Shown here: positions 26,706-35,770 of the stretch, piece after piece
How the letters are laid out: each line of letters starts with the position of its first letter
Position numbering within the stretch: position 1 is the stretch's first letter
IMG/VR virus record: IMGVR_UViG_3300010151_000009
Coordinates: 20,512-84,511 of that record
DNA from: a virus
Direction: 5' to 3' (one strand)
DNA length: 64,000 bases
Notes under the pieces: generated by a model
Told to the model about the DNA's origin: nothing
The model's input: the letters and a program-made list of their open reading frames with translations, nothing else
Database searches by the model: none
Program-made: the position numbers and the translations under genes

Positions 26706-27887
26706 TTATTCATTCTTACCCACTTCTAATTCATGGGATTTATATCTAGGGTCACTAAACCCTTCTAACAAACTACTAATTGTCATATCCACAAGTGTTT
26801 GATGCATATGGTTAGGCAATTCGCAGCTTTGCTGCAAAGGTAGTGAAATCTCTGCAGGTTCCTTAATATAAAGTATTTTTACTTCATCTATTAAAAATAT
26901 ATCACTCGTATATATATCTAAATACTCGTCTCTAATAGTGTATATAGGTTTTTTGTGTGTTGTTGTATTAAAAGGATCAGATAATGATGCATATATATCA
27001 TCTTGTTGATTAAATGCATTTGGTGCATCTGTCATTAATATATTAGAAGTAGCTGTTCGTTTTTCATTATATGGAACCTCAACTTCTAATGGTAAAGCTC
27101 TAGAATATACAGATGTAGGAGGGGTAGTTGTATCGGTCCCTAAAATCTCAGTTACTGGTAAAATAGCGTTAGGATCTAGATTAAATGTCCATCCTCCAGC
27201 AAATGTTGCTAAATCTATTACTACTATAAATTCACCTGGAAAATTTAATGATTGTCCTGGTACACCTGTCTCCCAAAATATAGATACACCTGCTGCTCCA
27301 GTTCCATTAGCTAAGATATCAGCTTGAATAGTTGCAGCATCATCTACTCCAAATACTAAACTATTAGGATTCAGCCAAATATCTACTACTCCACTAGTAG
27401 TTAAATCAGACGTATTTTCATACAGACTAATTTCATCTACTAATAGATTTCCTGTATTTGTAATAAATTCAAAATAAGGTAATCTATAATAAATTAATGT
27501 TTGTGGAAAGCCCATAGTCCATACTAAATCATTAGTACATGTTGCACTATACGAGATTGAAGATATAGAATTTATTAAAAACATATATTCATCTGGTAAT
27601 TTTGCTGTATCTACATAAAATTGTTTTCCTTTAAGATTTATAGCTTCTTTATATGTACAAGTAACTATTGTTTCCCTAAGTAAACTTCTAATATCATCAA
27701 TTCGTTTTTGACTCTCTTCAAATCCTTTTTGATATACATTATTTTTACCGTAAGATTTATTAATAAGTTTTCCTTGAACTTTATTAAGTTCTAACTCAAT
27801 TTCTTCAGGTAATAACAAATCGGCTTGGAGTGAATTGATTTTATCCACTCCTTGCCGGATTGCTAAATGCATTTCATTTACATTCAT
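26706..27887 (-). CDS. Neck/ring adaptor-like protein
   Basis: This 393-residue protein has a helical N-terminus (VNEMHLAIRQGVDKINS, LLLPEEIELELNKVQGKLIN) typical of head-to-tail ring proteins in crAss-like phages. A predicted beta domain occupies about 150-260 (LVFGVDDAATIQADIL, GEFIVVIDLATF). The C-terminus has the common adaptor pattern 'P...H..LVDMTISSLLEGFSDPRYKSHELE'. It lies two genes after the capsid protein, where a portal-proximal ring is expected. The adaptor role is inferred from pattern and order, with reasonable confidence. Confidence 0.6.
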   Translation of the reverse strand: MNVNEMHLAIRQGVDKINSLQADLLLPEEIELELNKVQGKLINKSYGKNNVYQKGFEESQKRIDDIRSLLRETIVTCTYKEAINLKGKQFYVDTAKLPDEYMFLINSISSISYSATCTNDLVWTMGFPQTLIYYRLPYFEFITNTGNLLVDEISLYENTSDLTTSGVVDIWLNPNSLVFGVDDAATIQADILANGTGAAGVSIFWETGVPGQSLNFPGEFIVVIDLATFAGGWTFNLDPNAILPVTEILGTDTTTPPTSVYSRALPLEVEVPYNEKRTATSNILMTDAPNAFNQQDDIYASLSDPFNTTTHKKPIYTIRDEYLDIYTSDIFLIDEVKILYIKEPAEISLPLQQSCELPNHMHQTLVDMTISSLLEGFSDPRYKSHELEVGKNE

Positions 27888-27888
27888 G

Positions 27889-28695
27889 TTATAGTGCTAA
27901 TTCTTTAAGTTTAGCTCTTAAAATTGTTAAAGTTCCAGAATTCTTTTTATTTTTTAAATAAACTACAGTATCTTCCATTGTTTCACCTAATACTTCATCA
28001 ATAAAAATTACTTGATTACCAATTTTTCTTAAAACTCCAGCAGTAACCATTTCTTCAACTTCTGCTTTTACTTCTAAATTTTTATCTATAGCTACTCTAA
28101 TAAACTTTTTAGGTTCTTTATCTTTAAGATCATATAAAGCTGTTTCAACCTGATCATCTGTTAAACGATCTGGATTACTCGCAGACATAAGTCTATAAAC
28201 TCGCCTCATATTTTTTATATTTGACGATACTTTAATAAATTCTTTATCTGCATCTTTTTTCAATTTAACTTGATTGTTTTTAACTTTATCTTCTCTTGTA
28301 TTATCCTGAATGTAAAATCTTTTATTAAAATTTTGATCCATTTCCTCCTTTGTAAGTGATACATGAGGATGTTTTAGAGCAAATCGATATTTAATATAAT
28401 CCATTACATTATTAGGATTGCCATCAGCATCTAAACTGATGTCTAACTCTACTCCTGTAAATCCTACAGGAATTGTAAGTTCTGCCCAGAAATTTTTAGA
28501 ATGTTTTGGCCAATCAACATGATCGGGTGAAACATCTAATATTCCCTGCATAAACTTTTTTTCTTCTTCAGGATTAAATCCTTTTAAAGGTTGTCTATTT
28601 ACATAAACACTACTAAGCTTTGATATTGCTTCAGCTCTTACTGCTTTAGGTAGATGATTTAATACATCTTTCCTTCTGATAAATACTTTTTTCAT
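27889..28695 (-). CDS. Basic protein of unknown function next to capsid gene
   Basis: This 268-residue basic protein reads VFIRRKDVLNHLPKAVRAEAISKLSSVYVNRQPLKGFNPEEEKKFMQ, then a segment with WPKHSKNFWAELTIPVGFTGVELDI and DYIKYRFALKHPHVSL. A Lys-rich C-terminal half looks helical, with a hairpin near the end (LRKIGNQVIFIDEVLGETMEDTVVYLKNKKNSGTLTILRAKLKEL). It lies between the capsid protein and the neck protein. It could be a capsid-associated or assembly protein. I do not recognise a family. Confidence 0.5.
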   Translation of the reverse strand: MKKVFIRRKDVLNHLPKAVRAEAISKLSSVYVNRQPLKGFNPEEEKKFMQGILDVSPDHVDWPKHSKNFWAELTIPVGFTGVELDISLDADGNPNNVMDYIKYRFALKHPHVSLTKEEMDQNFNKRFYIQDNTREDKVKNNQVKLKKDADKEFIKVSSNIKNMRRVYRLMSASNPDRLTDDQVETALYDLKDKEPKKFIRVAIDKNLEVKAEVEEMVTAGVLRKIGNQVIFIDEVLGETMEDTVVYLKNKKNSGTLTILRAKLKELAL

Positions 28696-28768
28696 AATAA
28701 TAGTTCTTTTAAAGTTTTAATTAAGTGGATGTAAAGAATAACTCTCCGTATAATTATTAATTAAAGAA

Positions 28769-28790
28769 GCGGGGGGATTGCTCCCCCAGC
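28769..28790 (-). terminator. GC-rich hairpin terminator after the capsid gene
   Basis: On the minus strand the hairpin is GC, one mismatch, then six pairs GGGGGA/TCCCCC closed by a GCAA tetraloop (GNRA type), followed by TTCTTTAATTAAT. It lies 45-66 bases past the capsid stop. The T run is interrupted, so some read-through into the next gene is likely, as expected where capsid transcripts must exceed downstream ones. Confidence 0.7.
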
Positions 28791-28834
28791 AACTCTAATC
28801 AAAAACCAATATATAGACGCAAATTAATGCCAAC

Positions 28835-30283
28835 TTAAGATGCTGTACAAGTGATGTCTAAAGAGGTATCAAAACGTCTTAACGCGATACCTGCAGTTTT
28901 CAACATATGTACAGACGCACCGTCTACATCAGACGCTCTAGTGGAATTACCATCAAAGCCTCTAGGGATCACCGATCCAGCTACACACCATCTCATAGAC
29001 TCACGACCTTTCTTAGAGATCATTTGAAGGTTATTTTGACCATCATAATTTGATTGATCAACAAATACCATTCTATAAGATTCAAGTGAATAACCTGTAG
29101 TAGGGTGTTTTGCACGAGCTTGTGCAACTGCACCATGATCAAACATAGGAATTTTTACTACATTCACACTATGTCCATCAATATGCTCGTACGAAGTGAA
29201 GTATCCAGACATTCCTAAAGATCTTCCTGATCCCGTGATAAATCTGTTTTCTCCACCTACTTTCCAGCCACCAGCAGCTCCACCGAAGTGGTTTTTAAGA
29301 GCTTCGTCAAATTCACGAGCTCCGCCAGTTCCTGTATACAATGTAACTTGTTTTGCAGAAGCGTCAGTCATACTATAAAATAAATCACCAATAATATTTT
29401 TCAACTTAGTTTCTGTCATAACAGAATAAGTATCTTTATTAACGATTTGTGATAATAGTCCAGGACCTATAATTACAGGCTGGCCATTCTCATCTTTCAT
29501 AGAAGTTAAACCATTAGTATCGTAAGTTTTCTCACCATACCAGTAGTAATTTTCACACTCTTCTTTAAAATCAAGCATATGTAAATATTCTTCATAATCC
29601 ATCCAAAGTTTAGTAGTTTTTCCTCCTTTCGTTGGAAGAGAGAATTCTGCTACATAATCTTTAGCGTTTCCAGACATATGGTAAGATTTTCTAACCGTAG
29701 TTAGTTTGTTTCTTACTTTACCTGGAGTTTCCCAGTTTGAAGCGTTACCTCTTGAGAAGTCCGTTCCAACTGGTGCATACATTTGTGCCCATAGTGCACC
29801 TGAGTCACAATCAACTGTTGGTACAGTTGCTGTAAGTGAAGGATTTACTATTTGACATGTGTATGTCCATTCATTTCCGCCCGCTGCCATTTCTGGTTCT
29901 TTCATAATACGTACTTGTACTCCTGATTGGGAGATTAGTACATATGGAAAGATAAACCATTTGTCAGGGAAGGTTAACTCAAAGGATGCTCCTCCAAGTC
30001 CTATGTTTGCTGCTGCATTTGGCGTAGATACAGGTCTAGTCCTCAATCTGTGTGTTGCCACACGATACTCATATTCCAACCTGTCAATAGACTTAGTGTT
30101 ACCAACGCCTTCAGTTAAGAAAGACAATGGAAAACGTTTGTCGTCTTTTCCAGCTAAATGAGTAATTATTGGTGATAGTTCCGTAGGTTTAGCCAAAAGC
30201 GCATTTGCTAGACTGTTCATATCAGTCATTTGCGTATCGTTGTAAAACGATTTTTGTACGCTGATGTTTGTTCCGTTCGGCAT
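28835..30283 (-). CDS. Major capsid protein, HK97-type
   Basis: This 482-residue protein directly follows the acidic scaffold gene and is followed by a GC-rich terminator. Recognisable parts are an N-terminal helix (NDTQMTDMNSLANALLA), a beta segment GASFELTFPDKWFIFPYVLI, a spine-helix-like segment (LWMDYEEYLHMLDFKEECENYYWYGEKTYD) and a C-terminal domain with YTSYEHIDGHSVNVVKIPMFDHG. Length and order match the crAss-like capsid protein (about 490 residues). It forms the icosahedral shell. I am confident in the capsid call from position, length and style, though no short signature motif exists for this fold. Confidence 0.8.
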   Translation of the reverse strand: MPNGTNISVQKSFYNDTQMTDMNSLANALLAKPTELSPIITHLAGKDDKRFPLSFLTEGVGNTKSIDRLEYEYRVATHRLRTRPVSTPNAAANIGLGGASFELTFPDKWFIFPYVLISQSGVQVRIMKEPEMAAGGNEWTYTCQIVNPSLTATVPTVDCDSGALWAQMYAPVGTDFSRGNASNWETPGKVRNKLTTVRKSYHMSGNAKDYVAEFSLPTKGGKTTKLWMDYEEYLHMLDFKEECENYYWYGEKTYDTNGLTSMKDENGQPVIIGPGLLSQIVNKDTYSVMTETKLKNIIGDLFYSMTDASAKQVTLYTGTGGAREFDEALKNHFGGAAGGWKVGGENRFITGSGRSLGMSGYFTSYEHIDGHSVNVVKIPMFDHGAVAQARAKHPTTGYSLESYRMVFVDQSNYDGQNNLQMISKKGRESMRWCVAGSVIPRGFDGNSTRASDVDGASVHMLKTAGIALRRFDTSLDITCTAS

Positions 30284-30330
30284 TTTCTTAATTATTTATA
30301 GGGTACCTATTTCCCTGTTAAGGTATATTT

Positions 30331-31455
30331 TTAAATACTTAAATCTAGATCATCTATATCAAATTTAGTGCTTCGTCGTTGTCCTGCTTTTGAACTTTTA
30401 GTTCTTGATTCATTCCTAGAAATTCTATCTTTTAACGATCGTACACTTTGTGTTTTAGCTTTCGTATTAATAATGGTATCCAGATCAAATCCTTTAAACA
30501 TTAAATAATCTATAGCTAATTTCACATCCATATCTGCTTCTAAATGATCTACATCTCTTTGCGTATATCCTTCCTTATTTATAGGAGTAGATAAATACGC
30601 ATAGAAATCATTTTTATCTTTTTCTGATACTTTTAATCCTGCAAACTCTCTTGAAGTTTCTATAGTATCTGAGATTCCACTCCAAAATGTTTCTTGTTGT
30701 TGAGCGGTTTCTTGTTGTTTTACTTTTTGTTTTTCTATTAATTGTGCTTTTTCTTCATCTTGATACTTAGCTAAAGCTTTACGTGCAGCTTCTGATCTAT
30801 CACGTAATTTACCAGTATCCTCATAATCTTCAAGCATCTCTTTAATAAATTCAGTTTCATGTCCTTTCATTGCTAAATAATCTCCTAAAATAGCTTTCTG
30901 ACTTCTTGAGTCATTATCTGCTATACTTAAGTTATTATAATCCACATTAGGATCATTCGCATTCATAAATTCCTGAGATTGTCCTCCATTTAATACATAT
31001 TCTAAATGTTGTTTTACCAATGGAAATTTATTTAAAACTGTGTCTATTCTTTCATCTGCCATTTGAGAAGCAATATCTTTAGTCATCTCAATTAGTCCTT
31101 CTGAAGTATCATCATAGTTTGCACCATCTACTTCATAACCTAGATTATCTAAAACTTCATTGATTATACTTTCAGAATCTTCTTCTTCATCTTCTTCAAG
31201 TTCATCTATATGATCATCTTTAGTATCCTCTTCTTTTTCTTCCTCCTCTTCTTGTTCCGGAATTTCAGGATCAATTTCGTCAAGTGTAGGAGAATCTGTA
31301 TCTTGTTCGATGTCATCTAAAACCGGAGTCTCCTCAGTTTTTGTGACTTCTGGTTCTACAGCAATTTCTTCTGTAGATTCCATTGCAACACCTTCTCCTG
31401 ATAATACGTCATCAAAAGTGATATCGTCTAGTTGAATTTTTTCATTTGGGTCCAT
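30331..31455 (-). CDS. Scaffold-like acidic protein
   Basis: In this 374-residue protein, residues about 1-100 are extremely acidic (runs of Glu and Asp such as EEEEEKEEDTKDD and ELEEDEEEDSE). The middle and C-terminal parts are helical with coiled-coil character (LIEKQKVKQQETAQQQ), and the last 40 residues are basic (SRNESRTKSSKAGQRRSTK). An acidic, helical protein with a basic C-terminus immediately upstream of the capsid gene is the typical arrangement of a phage scaffold, whose basic end contacts the shell. It lies 48 bases before the capsid gene. Confidence 0.75.
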   Translation of the reverse strand: MDPNEKIQLDDITFDDVLSGEGVAMESTEEIAVEPEVTKTEETPVLDDIEQDTDSPTLDEIDPEIPEQEEEEEKEEDTKDDHIDELEEDEEEDSESIINEVLDNLGYEVDGANYDDTSEGLIEMTKDIASQMADERIDTVLNKFPLVKQHLEYVLNGGQSQEFMNANDPNVDYNNLSIADNDSRSQKAILGDYLAMKGHETEFIKEMLEDYEDTGKLRDRSEAARKALAKYQDEEKAQLIEKQKVKQQETAQQQETFWSGISDTIETSREFAGLKVSEKDKNDFYAYLSTPINKEGYTQRDVDHLEADMDVKLAIDYLMFKGFDLDTIINTKAKTQSVRSLKDRISRNESRTKSSKAGQRRSTKFDIDDLDLSI

Positions 31456-31476
31456 TATATATATTGTTTTAAGTTA

Positions 31477-31484
31477 CAAAATTA
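31477..31484 (-). promoter_or_regulatory. Possible Bacteroidetes-type -7 box before scaffold/capsid genes
   Basis: The minus strand reads TAATTTTG, matching TAnnTTTG, in the 91-base gap upstream of the scaffold start. I see no TTG at 17-23 bases upstream, so this is a -7 box alone in AT-rich DNA and may be chance. Confidence 0.25.
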
Positions 31485-31546
31485 GTTAATTATAGCGTTT
31501 AATTTTTGGTTTTTATTTTTTCTATATGTCTATTATTATATAACAC

Positions 31547-34500
31547 TTACCATGCTAATCTTTGCTTGTATCCACCCGTCTTTTGTATTGATGCAGTTAA
31601 TACAGCATCTTCCTCAGCAGTATAAGGTTGTAGTCGTCTATTAATATAACGATTAATTTGACTAATATATGCTTCTGGATTTTCATCATTACTCAGTTTA
31701 TCACGCGCATGAAGTGCAAACTCTTTACCAAATAATGACTCTAGTCTTCCCCAGTTAGTACCACTAAGATCTGAAGTCTCTCCAAAATAACCTTCACGAA
31801 GTAATTCAAGTTGTGCATCAATACTCATTCCCTCATTCTGTCCAAATTTAAATAATTTACCAGAACCTTGGTTATGAGTTAAAATTGTCATATTACGTAC
31901 ATCTTGTTCTGTTAATCCTAAACTTGGATTATCTGTAGCATATTTACTAAGCACAGCATATCGACGTGCAAATCTATCTATAGTATAAGCTAATGATCTC
32001 GAATCTTGATCATCTATATTAGCATCATTTAAATTATAATAATCAGCTGTACCTTGTGCAGTTCCATCTAATTTTATTTTTAAAATTCCTCTGGATACAG
32101 CTCCTCGGTCACTCTCTTCACCTATAATATTTCTTAGTATTCTTGATTTTGCTATCTTAGTATCAGTTGGTTTATTTAATCCTAAATGTGATTCATGCAT
32201 TGCTGTAGCTAAGACAGCTTCACTTAACCAATTATGATCTATTTCGATTCCTAAATCACTTGTAATTGGAGCAACATTATTTTTTACAAAATTAATATTA
32301 TCATTTAAAATTTCTTTTTCCTTATCTGTATAACCTATTAAAATTTTATTATCTACTTTATTGTTTTTATCACCAATTTCTATAGTATCTACTTTTTCTC
32401 TTTTCTCTGCAAGAAACTCAATGTAAGCATCATTATCATGTTGGATTTCTTCTGACTCATATTGATATTTCCATTGAGGTTTATTTGTTTTTGGAGAGGT
32501 TACCCAAGCAATTCCACCCCCAGTAATATCATTATACGCATCTTCATGCACTATTCCTCCCGCTCCTGTAGCATTAATTTGATGACTAATATAGGGAACT
32601 CCATCTCTAATTTCAGTTACCCATCCTACGTGTGTATTATATGAATCTCCAGTATGTCCATCATAAGCTGCCTCCCATTCTCTTGAATTGTCATATACAA
32701 GGCCAACTACATCTCCAACTTGAAATATTTCTGCTGAAGGTTGATTAGTTTTTCTATGTACTATAGATTTTGTTCTTGCATCATTTGCATTTAAAACATT
32801 ATCAAAATCTGAATGATTATAAATACTAAATTTTTGTACTCCTCCATGATCTATTATATTTTGTTCCATTGTCCAGGCATGTCCACCAACTCCCATTCCC
32901 CAAGCATCGTATCCTTCTCTTTCATATTCATTATTTACATATTCTGCACACCCATCTTCATAACAGAAACTATCTCTGTTTGCAGGATCAAAATATAAGG
33001 ATTGTGTAGTTTGTAATTTATCCATCAATACTTGTTCATAAGCTAATTTTGTCATAGGTCCAAATTTTCCATCTACTCCATCTTTATTTGGTCCATATGA
33101 TCCAAGCATGTCCCCTCGACCAGATGCAATAATTTCTCGTTGTATCTCTTCTACATCTTCTTGATTCATCCTAGTGTATTGTCCAAAATAAGTTTTAACA
33201 ACTTCTGCAGCAGATTCTTTGACTTCTTTTTCTGCACGTATCTGATTGTTCTGTTCGATATTCCTATCATAAGACTCGTACATGTCTTTTACGTTTACAT
33301 CAGTTAAGTTATGATCATAAACTTCAGGTTCTTTTTCATCTTCCACTACTTCTGGTGCATCTTCAGGTTCCTCAACTGTTACTGTAGGTATTATAGGGAC
33401 TTGGGATTGAATTTGATCAGTTGGTAAAGGTTCTATTTGATATAAATCATTATCATAAAATCCTCCATCTTGTTTTTTAGTAGATTTTCTATTATTCCAT
33501 TTCTTCCTTTCTTCATCTTTATATTTTTTAGGTAATTTATCCCAAGAATATTTTACTTTACTCTTATCTTTTAAAGTATAACTAAAAGATTTCTTATGAT
33601 ATTTTCCCCAAAATTCAAATATTTGCTCGTCAGTAGGAGGTTTCTTTCCTTTAACTAATTTATCAAAAGCATCTCGTTGTTGTGTACCATGATAAATTTT
33701 CTCAATTAAAAAGATAGCATCTTGATCTTCTTTATCAAATGTTGAAAAATCTGAAGATGAATTTTGATAATTATCCTTTAATTTATTTACAGAACTATGA
33801 TTTGCTTCTCTAAAATCTATATTACCTTTATTTTCTAAAAACTGTTTAGTAACATTTACTGCAGTATTACCACTTCCGTCTTCAGTATTCTCAAATTGAT
33901 ATGTTCCTCTACCAGGTCCATCAAATGGAACTCTTTTACCATCTACTGTTTTATAAGACACCTGCTTTTGTTCAGGATTATTATATGACTCATGATTACC
34001 AATTGCACTCATAACTGTTCTAACGTAATCCATATTTCGCCCTGTCTTAATTAAGTAATTTTTTGTAATTGTATATAAAGATTCGTGTCCAGCATCGTGA
34101 GTTGCTCTAACTTGAGAAATATATTGATCTGTTTGTGAAGTTGCAGGTTTAATCCCATCTATAACTCCTTGTGGAACTTTAGAATCTCTACCTCCTCCAT
34201 TTTGATACTTTCTTAATCCTCCTTTTTTAAAAGTAGTAAATGGATTTTTACCATCATTTGTAAGTTGTCTTATCTCATCTCCACTTAAGATTCCTTTAGA
34301 TTGTCTTATAGGAATATTTTGTTTCCCTACAATTTGAGTTGTTGTACTAATTCCTGGAGGATGTATAGTATTAGTATTTATCACTCCTCCATGAGGTATC
34401 TTATCAAGACTTTTAATATCCGTGCTTGTATTAAATATCCCCATACTAGGATCATTATGTCCATAATTATCTAACCCACTTATTCTGTCATATATCTGAT

Positions 34501-35770
34501 CATTACTAAGTTTTGAAACATCATCCTCAAATATATTTATTTTTGAAGTATATGCACTTCTGTCAGGGGCTCTACCATATCTAGAATGTGTTTGTCCTGG
34601 AAAATCTCCATAATATACAACATCACTGTTACCACGTACACCACTAAAACCCGCTCGATTTCCTACTCCTCCAGTAGGAGTTGTACCCATAAACTCAGCT
34701 AATTGTTTTGGGTCGCTAGGATCAAATCCATATTTCTCTGCTGCTTTTAGTAATTCCTCATTTCTCATAACGTTACCATTTATATTAACAGTACGATATG
34801 CATTATTTCTTGAAGAATACTCCTTAAGTAAATCTTCTCTAGTAGTTATTTGTTTATATCCAGCATCACTATTTTTAACTATACCTGGTTGGTGTAAATC
34901 AGATAATTGTTTATTTAATTGTGCTTTTTTTCCTCTATCTAGAACATTATAAACTTTTTTACCAACGTTTTTACCCTGTTTAAGAACAGCTCCTCCAGCA
35001 AATGGTACGGCTATACCTGCCATTGAAAGACTTGCGTCACCATAATTACCTCTGTATGTAGATGCCGCAGCACTTAAAAGATCTCCTACTTCTGAAACAA
35101 TTGGAATACCTGTCATACCTATAGCATCTCCCGCTTTAACAGGATCTGTTAAAAACTCTGTTATATCTTCCTTAGCTTGTATCACATGTTTTTTTGTTGC
35201 CTCTTTATCATCAGCTACTTTTACATTTTTTTCCTCGAAAGTCATTGGAGTCCCATCTTTATTATAGTACTTAGAACCTTGAGTTGTACTTACAGTATTA
35301 GAAAGAATTCCTTTATTTTTTGCTGTCTTTGTCGTACCAGTCTTTTCTTCTTCTAAGAATTGGTTAATAAACGCATCCTTATCAAATCCAGCATCTTGAT
35401 ATTTTCTTACACCACCTTTTTGATAGGTACCAGGAGATTCAATAACAGTTCCTTCATCTTCTCCCATAGAAAGATTTTGTATTCCTGGAGGAACAGATTT
35501 ATATGATCTAACTAAATTACCTTGATTGTCAACTTTTTTAATGTCTATAGGTTCAGACATTCCTACAGTATTCATAGGACCTGAAACATTTGGAAATACC
35601 ATACTAGATCCAGGAGGCGCTCCTCTTAAACCTTGCTCTTGCTCTGCTTTAGTTCGAGCAACTTTAGCATTTGCAATCTGCTCTTTTTTAATTAGATCTC
35701 CTATAGATCCTTTATAATCATTAGCAAGAGCTGACTTTAATATCTCAAATTGTTTTTCTAATGCATTCAT
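31547..35770 (-). CDS. Multi-domain virion protein with lysozyme-like, peptidoglycan-binding and CHAP-like modules
   Basis: This 1407-residue protein starts with an ATGA overlap with the portal gene. Order of parts: a Y-Q-x-GG signature near 115-127 (YQKGGVRKYQDAG); a Gly-rich hydrophobic segment near 210-265; a second signature near 515-527; and a lysozyme-like region near 585-720 (SAIGNHESYNN, GRGTYQFEN). A third, weaker signature (QDGGFYDN) is near 766. A peptidoglycan-binding-like motif is near 895-915 (DGVDGKFGPMTKLAYEQVL). A CHAP/NlpC-like domain follows near 930-1090 (CYEDGCAEYVNNEY, GDVVGLVY, HVGWVTEI). A second lysozyme-like domain is near 1180-1300 (LATAMHESHLG, SRGILKIK). It is probably carried inside the particle and digests cell wall at entry. 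Module boundaries are approximate. Confidence 0.7.
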   Translation of the reverse strand: MNALEKQFEILKSALANDYKGSIGDLIKKEQIANAKVARTKAEQEQGLRGAPPGSSMVFPNVSGPMNTVGMSEPIDIKKVDNQGNLVRSYKSVPPGIQNLSMGEDEGTVIESPGTYQKGGVRKYQDAGFDKDAFINQFLEEEKTGTTKTAKNKGILSNTVSTTQGSKYYNKDGTPMTFEEKNVKVADDKEATKKHVIQAKEDITEFLTDPVKAGDAIGMTGIPIVSEVGDLLSAAASTYRGNYGDASLSMAGIAVPFAGGAVLKQGKNVGKKVYNVLDRGKKAQLNKQLSDLHQPGIVKNSDAGYKQITTREDLLKEYSSRNNAYRTVNINGNVMRNEELLKAAEKYGFDPSDPKQLAEFMGTTPTGGVGNRAGFSGVRGNSDVVYYGDFPGQTHSRYGRAPDRSAYTSKINIFEDDVSKLSNDQIYDRISGLDNYGHNDPSMGIFNTSTDIKSLDKIPHGGVINTNTIHPPGISTTTQIVGKQNIPIRQSKGILSGDEIRQLTNDGKNPFTTFKKGGLRKYQNGGGRDSKVPQGVIDGIKPATSQTDQYISQVRATHDAGHESLYTITKNYLIKTGRNMDYVRTVMSAIGNHESYNNPEQKQVSYKTVDGKRVPFDGPGRGTYQFENTEDGSGNTAVNVTKQFLENKGNIDFREANHSSVNKLKDNYQNSSSDFSTFDKEDQDAIFLIEKIYHGTQQRDAFDKLVKGKKPPTDEQIFEFWGKYHKKSFSYTLKDKSKVKYSWDKLPKKYKDEERKKWNNRKSTKKQDGGFYDNDLYQIEPLPTDQIQSQVPIIPTVTVEEPEDAPEVVEDEKEPEVYDHNLTDVNVKDMYESYDRNIEQNNQIRAEKEVKESAAEVVKTYFGQYTRMNQEDVEEIQREIIASGRGDMLGSYGPNKDGVDGKFGPMTKLAYEQVLMDKLQTTQSLYFDPANRDSFCYEDGCAEYVNNEYEREGYDAWGMGVGGHAWTMEQNIIDHGGVQKFSIYNHSDFDNVLNANDARTKSIVHRKTNQPSAEIFQVGDVVGLVYDNSREWEAAYDGHTGDSYNTHVGWVTEIRDGVPYISHQINATGAGGIVHEDAYNDITGGGIAWVTSPKTNKPQWKYQYESEEIQHDNDAYIEFLAEKREKVDTIEIGDKNNKVDNKILIGYTDKEKEILNDNINFVKNNVAPITSDLGIEIDHNWLSEAVLATAMHESHLGLNKPTDTKIAKSRILRNIIGEESDRGAVSRGILKIKLDGTAQGTADYYNLNDANIDDQDSRSLAYTIDRFARRYAVLSKYATDNPSLGLTEQDVRNMTILTHNQGSGKLFKFGQNEGMSIDAQLELLREGYFGETSDLSGTNWGRLESLFGKEFALHARDKLSNDENPEAYISQINRYINRRLQPYTAEEDAVLTASIQKTGGYKQRLAW

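Noticed and set aside
30301-30325. Terminator between scaffold and capsid genes
   Set aside because: The TACCT/AGGTA stem is short and has no T run on the minus strand.
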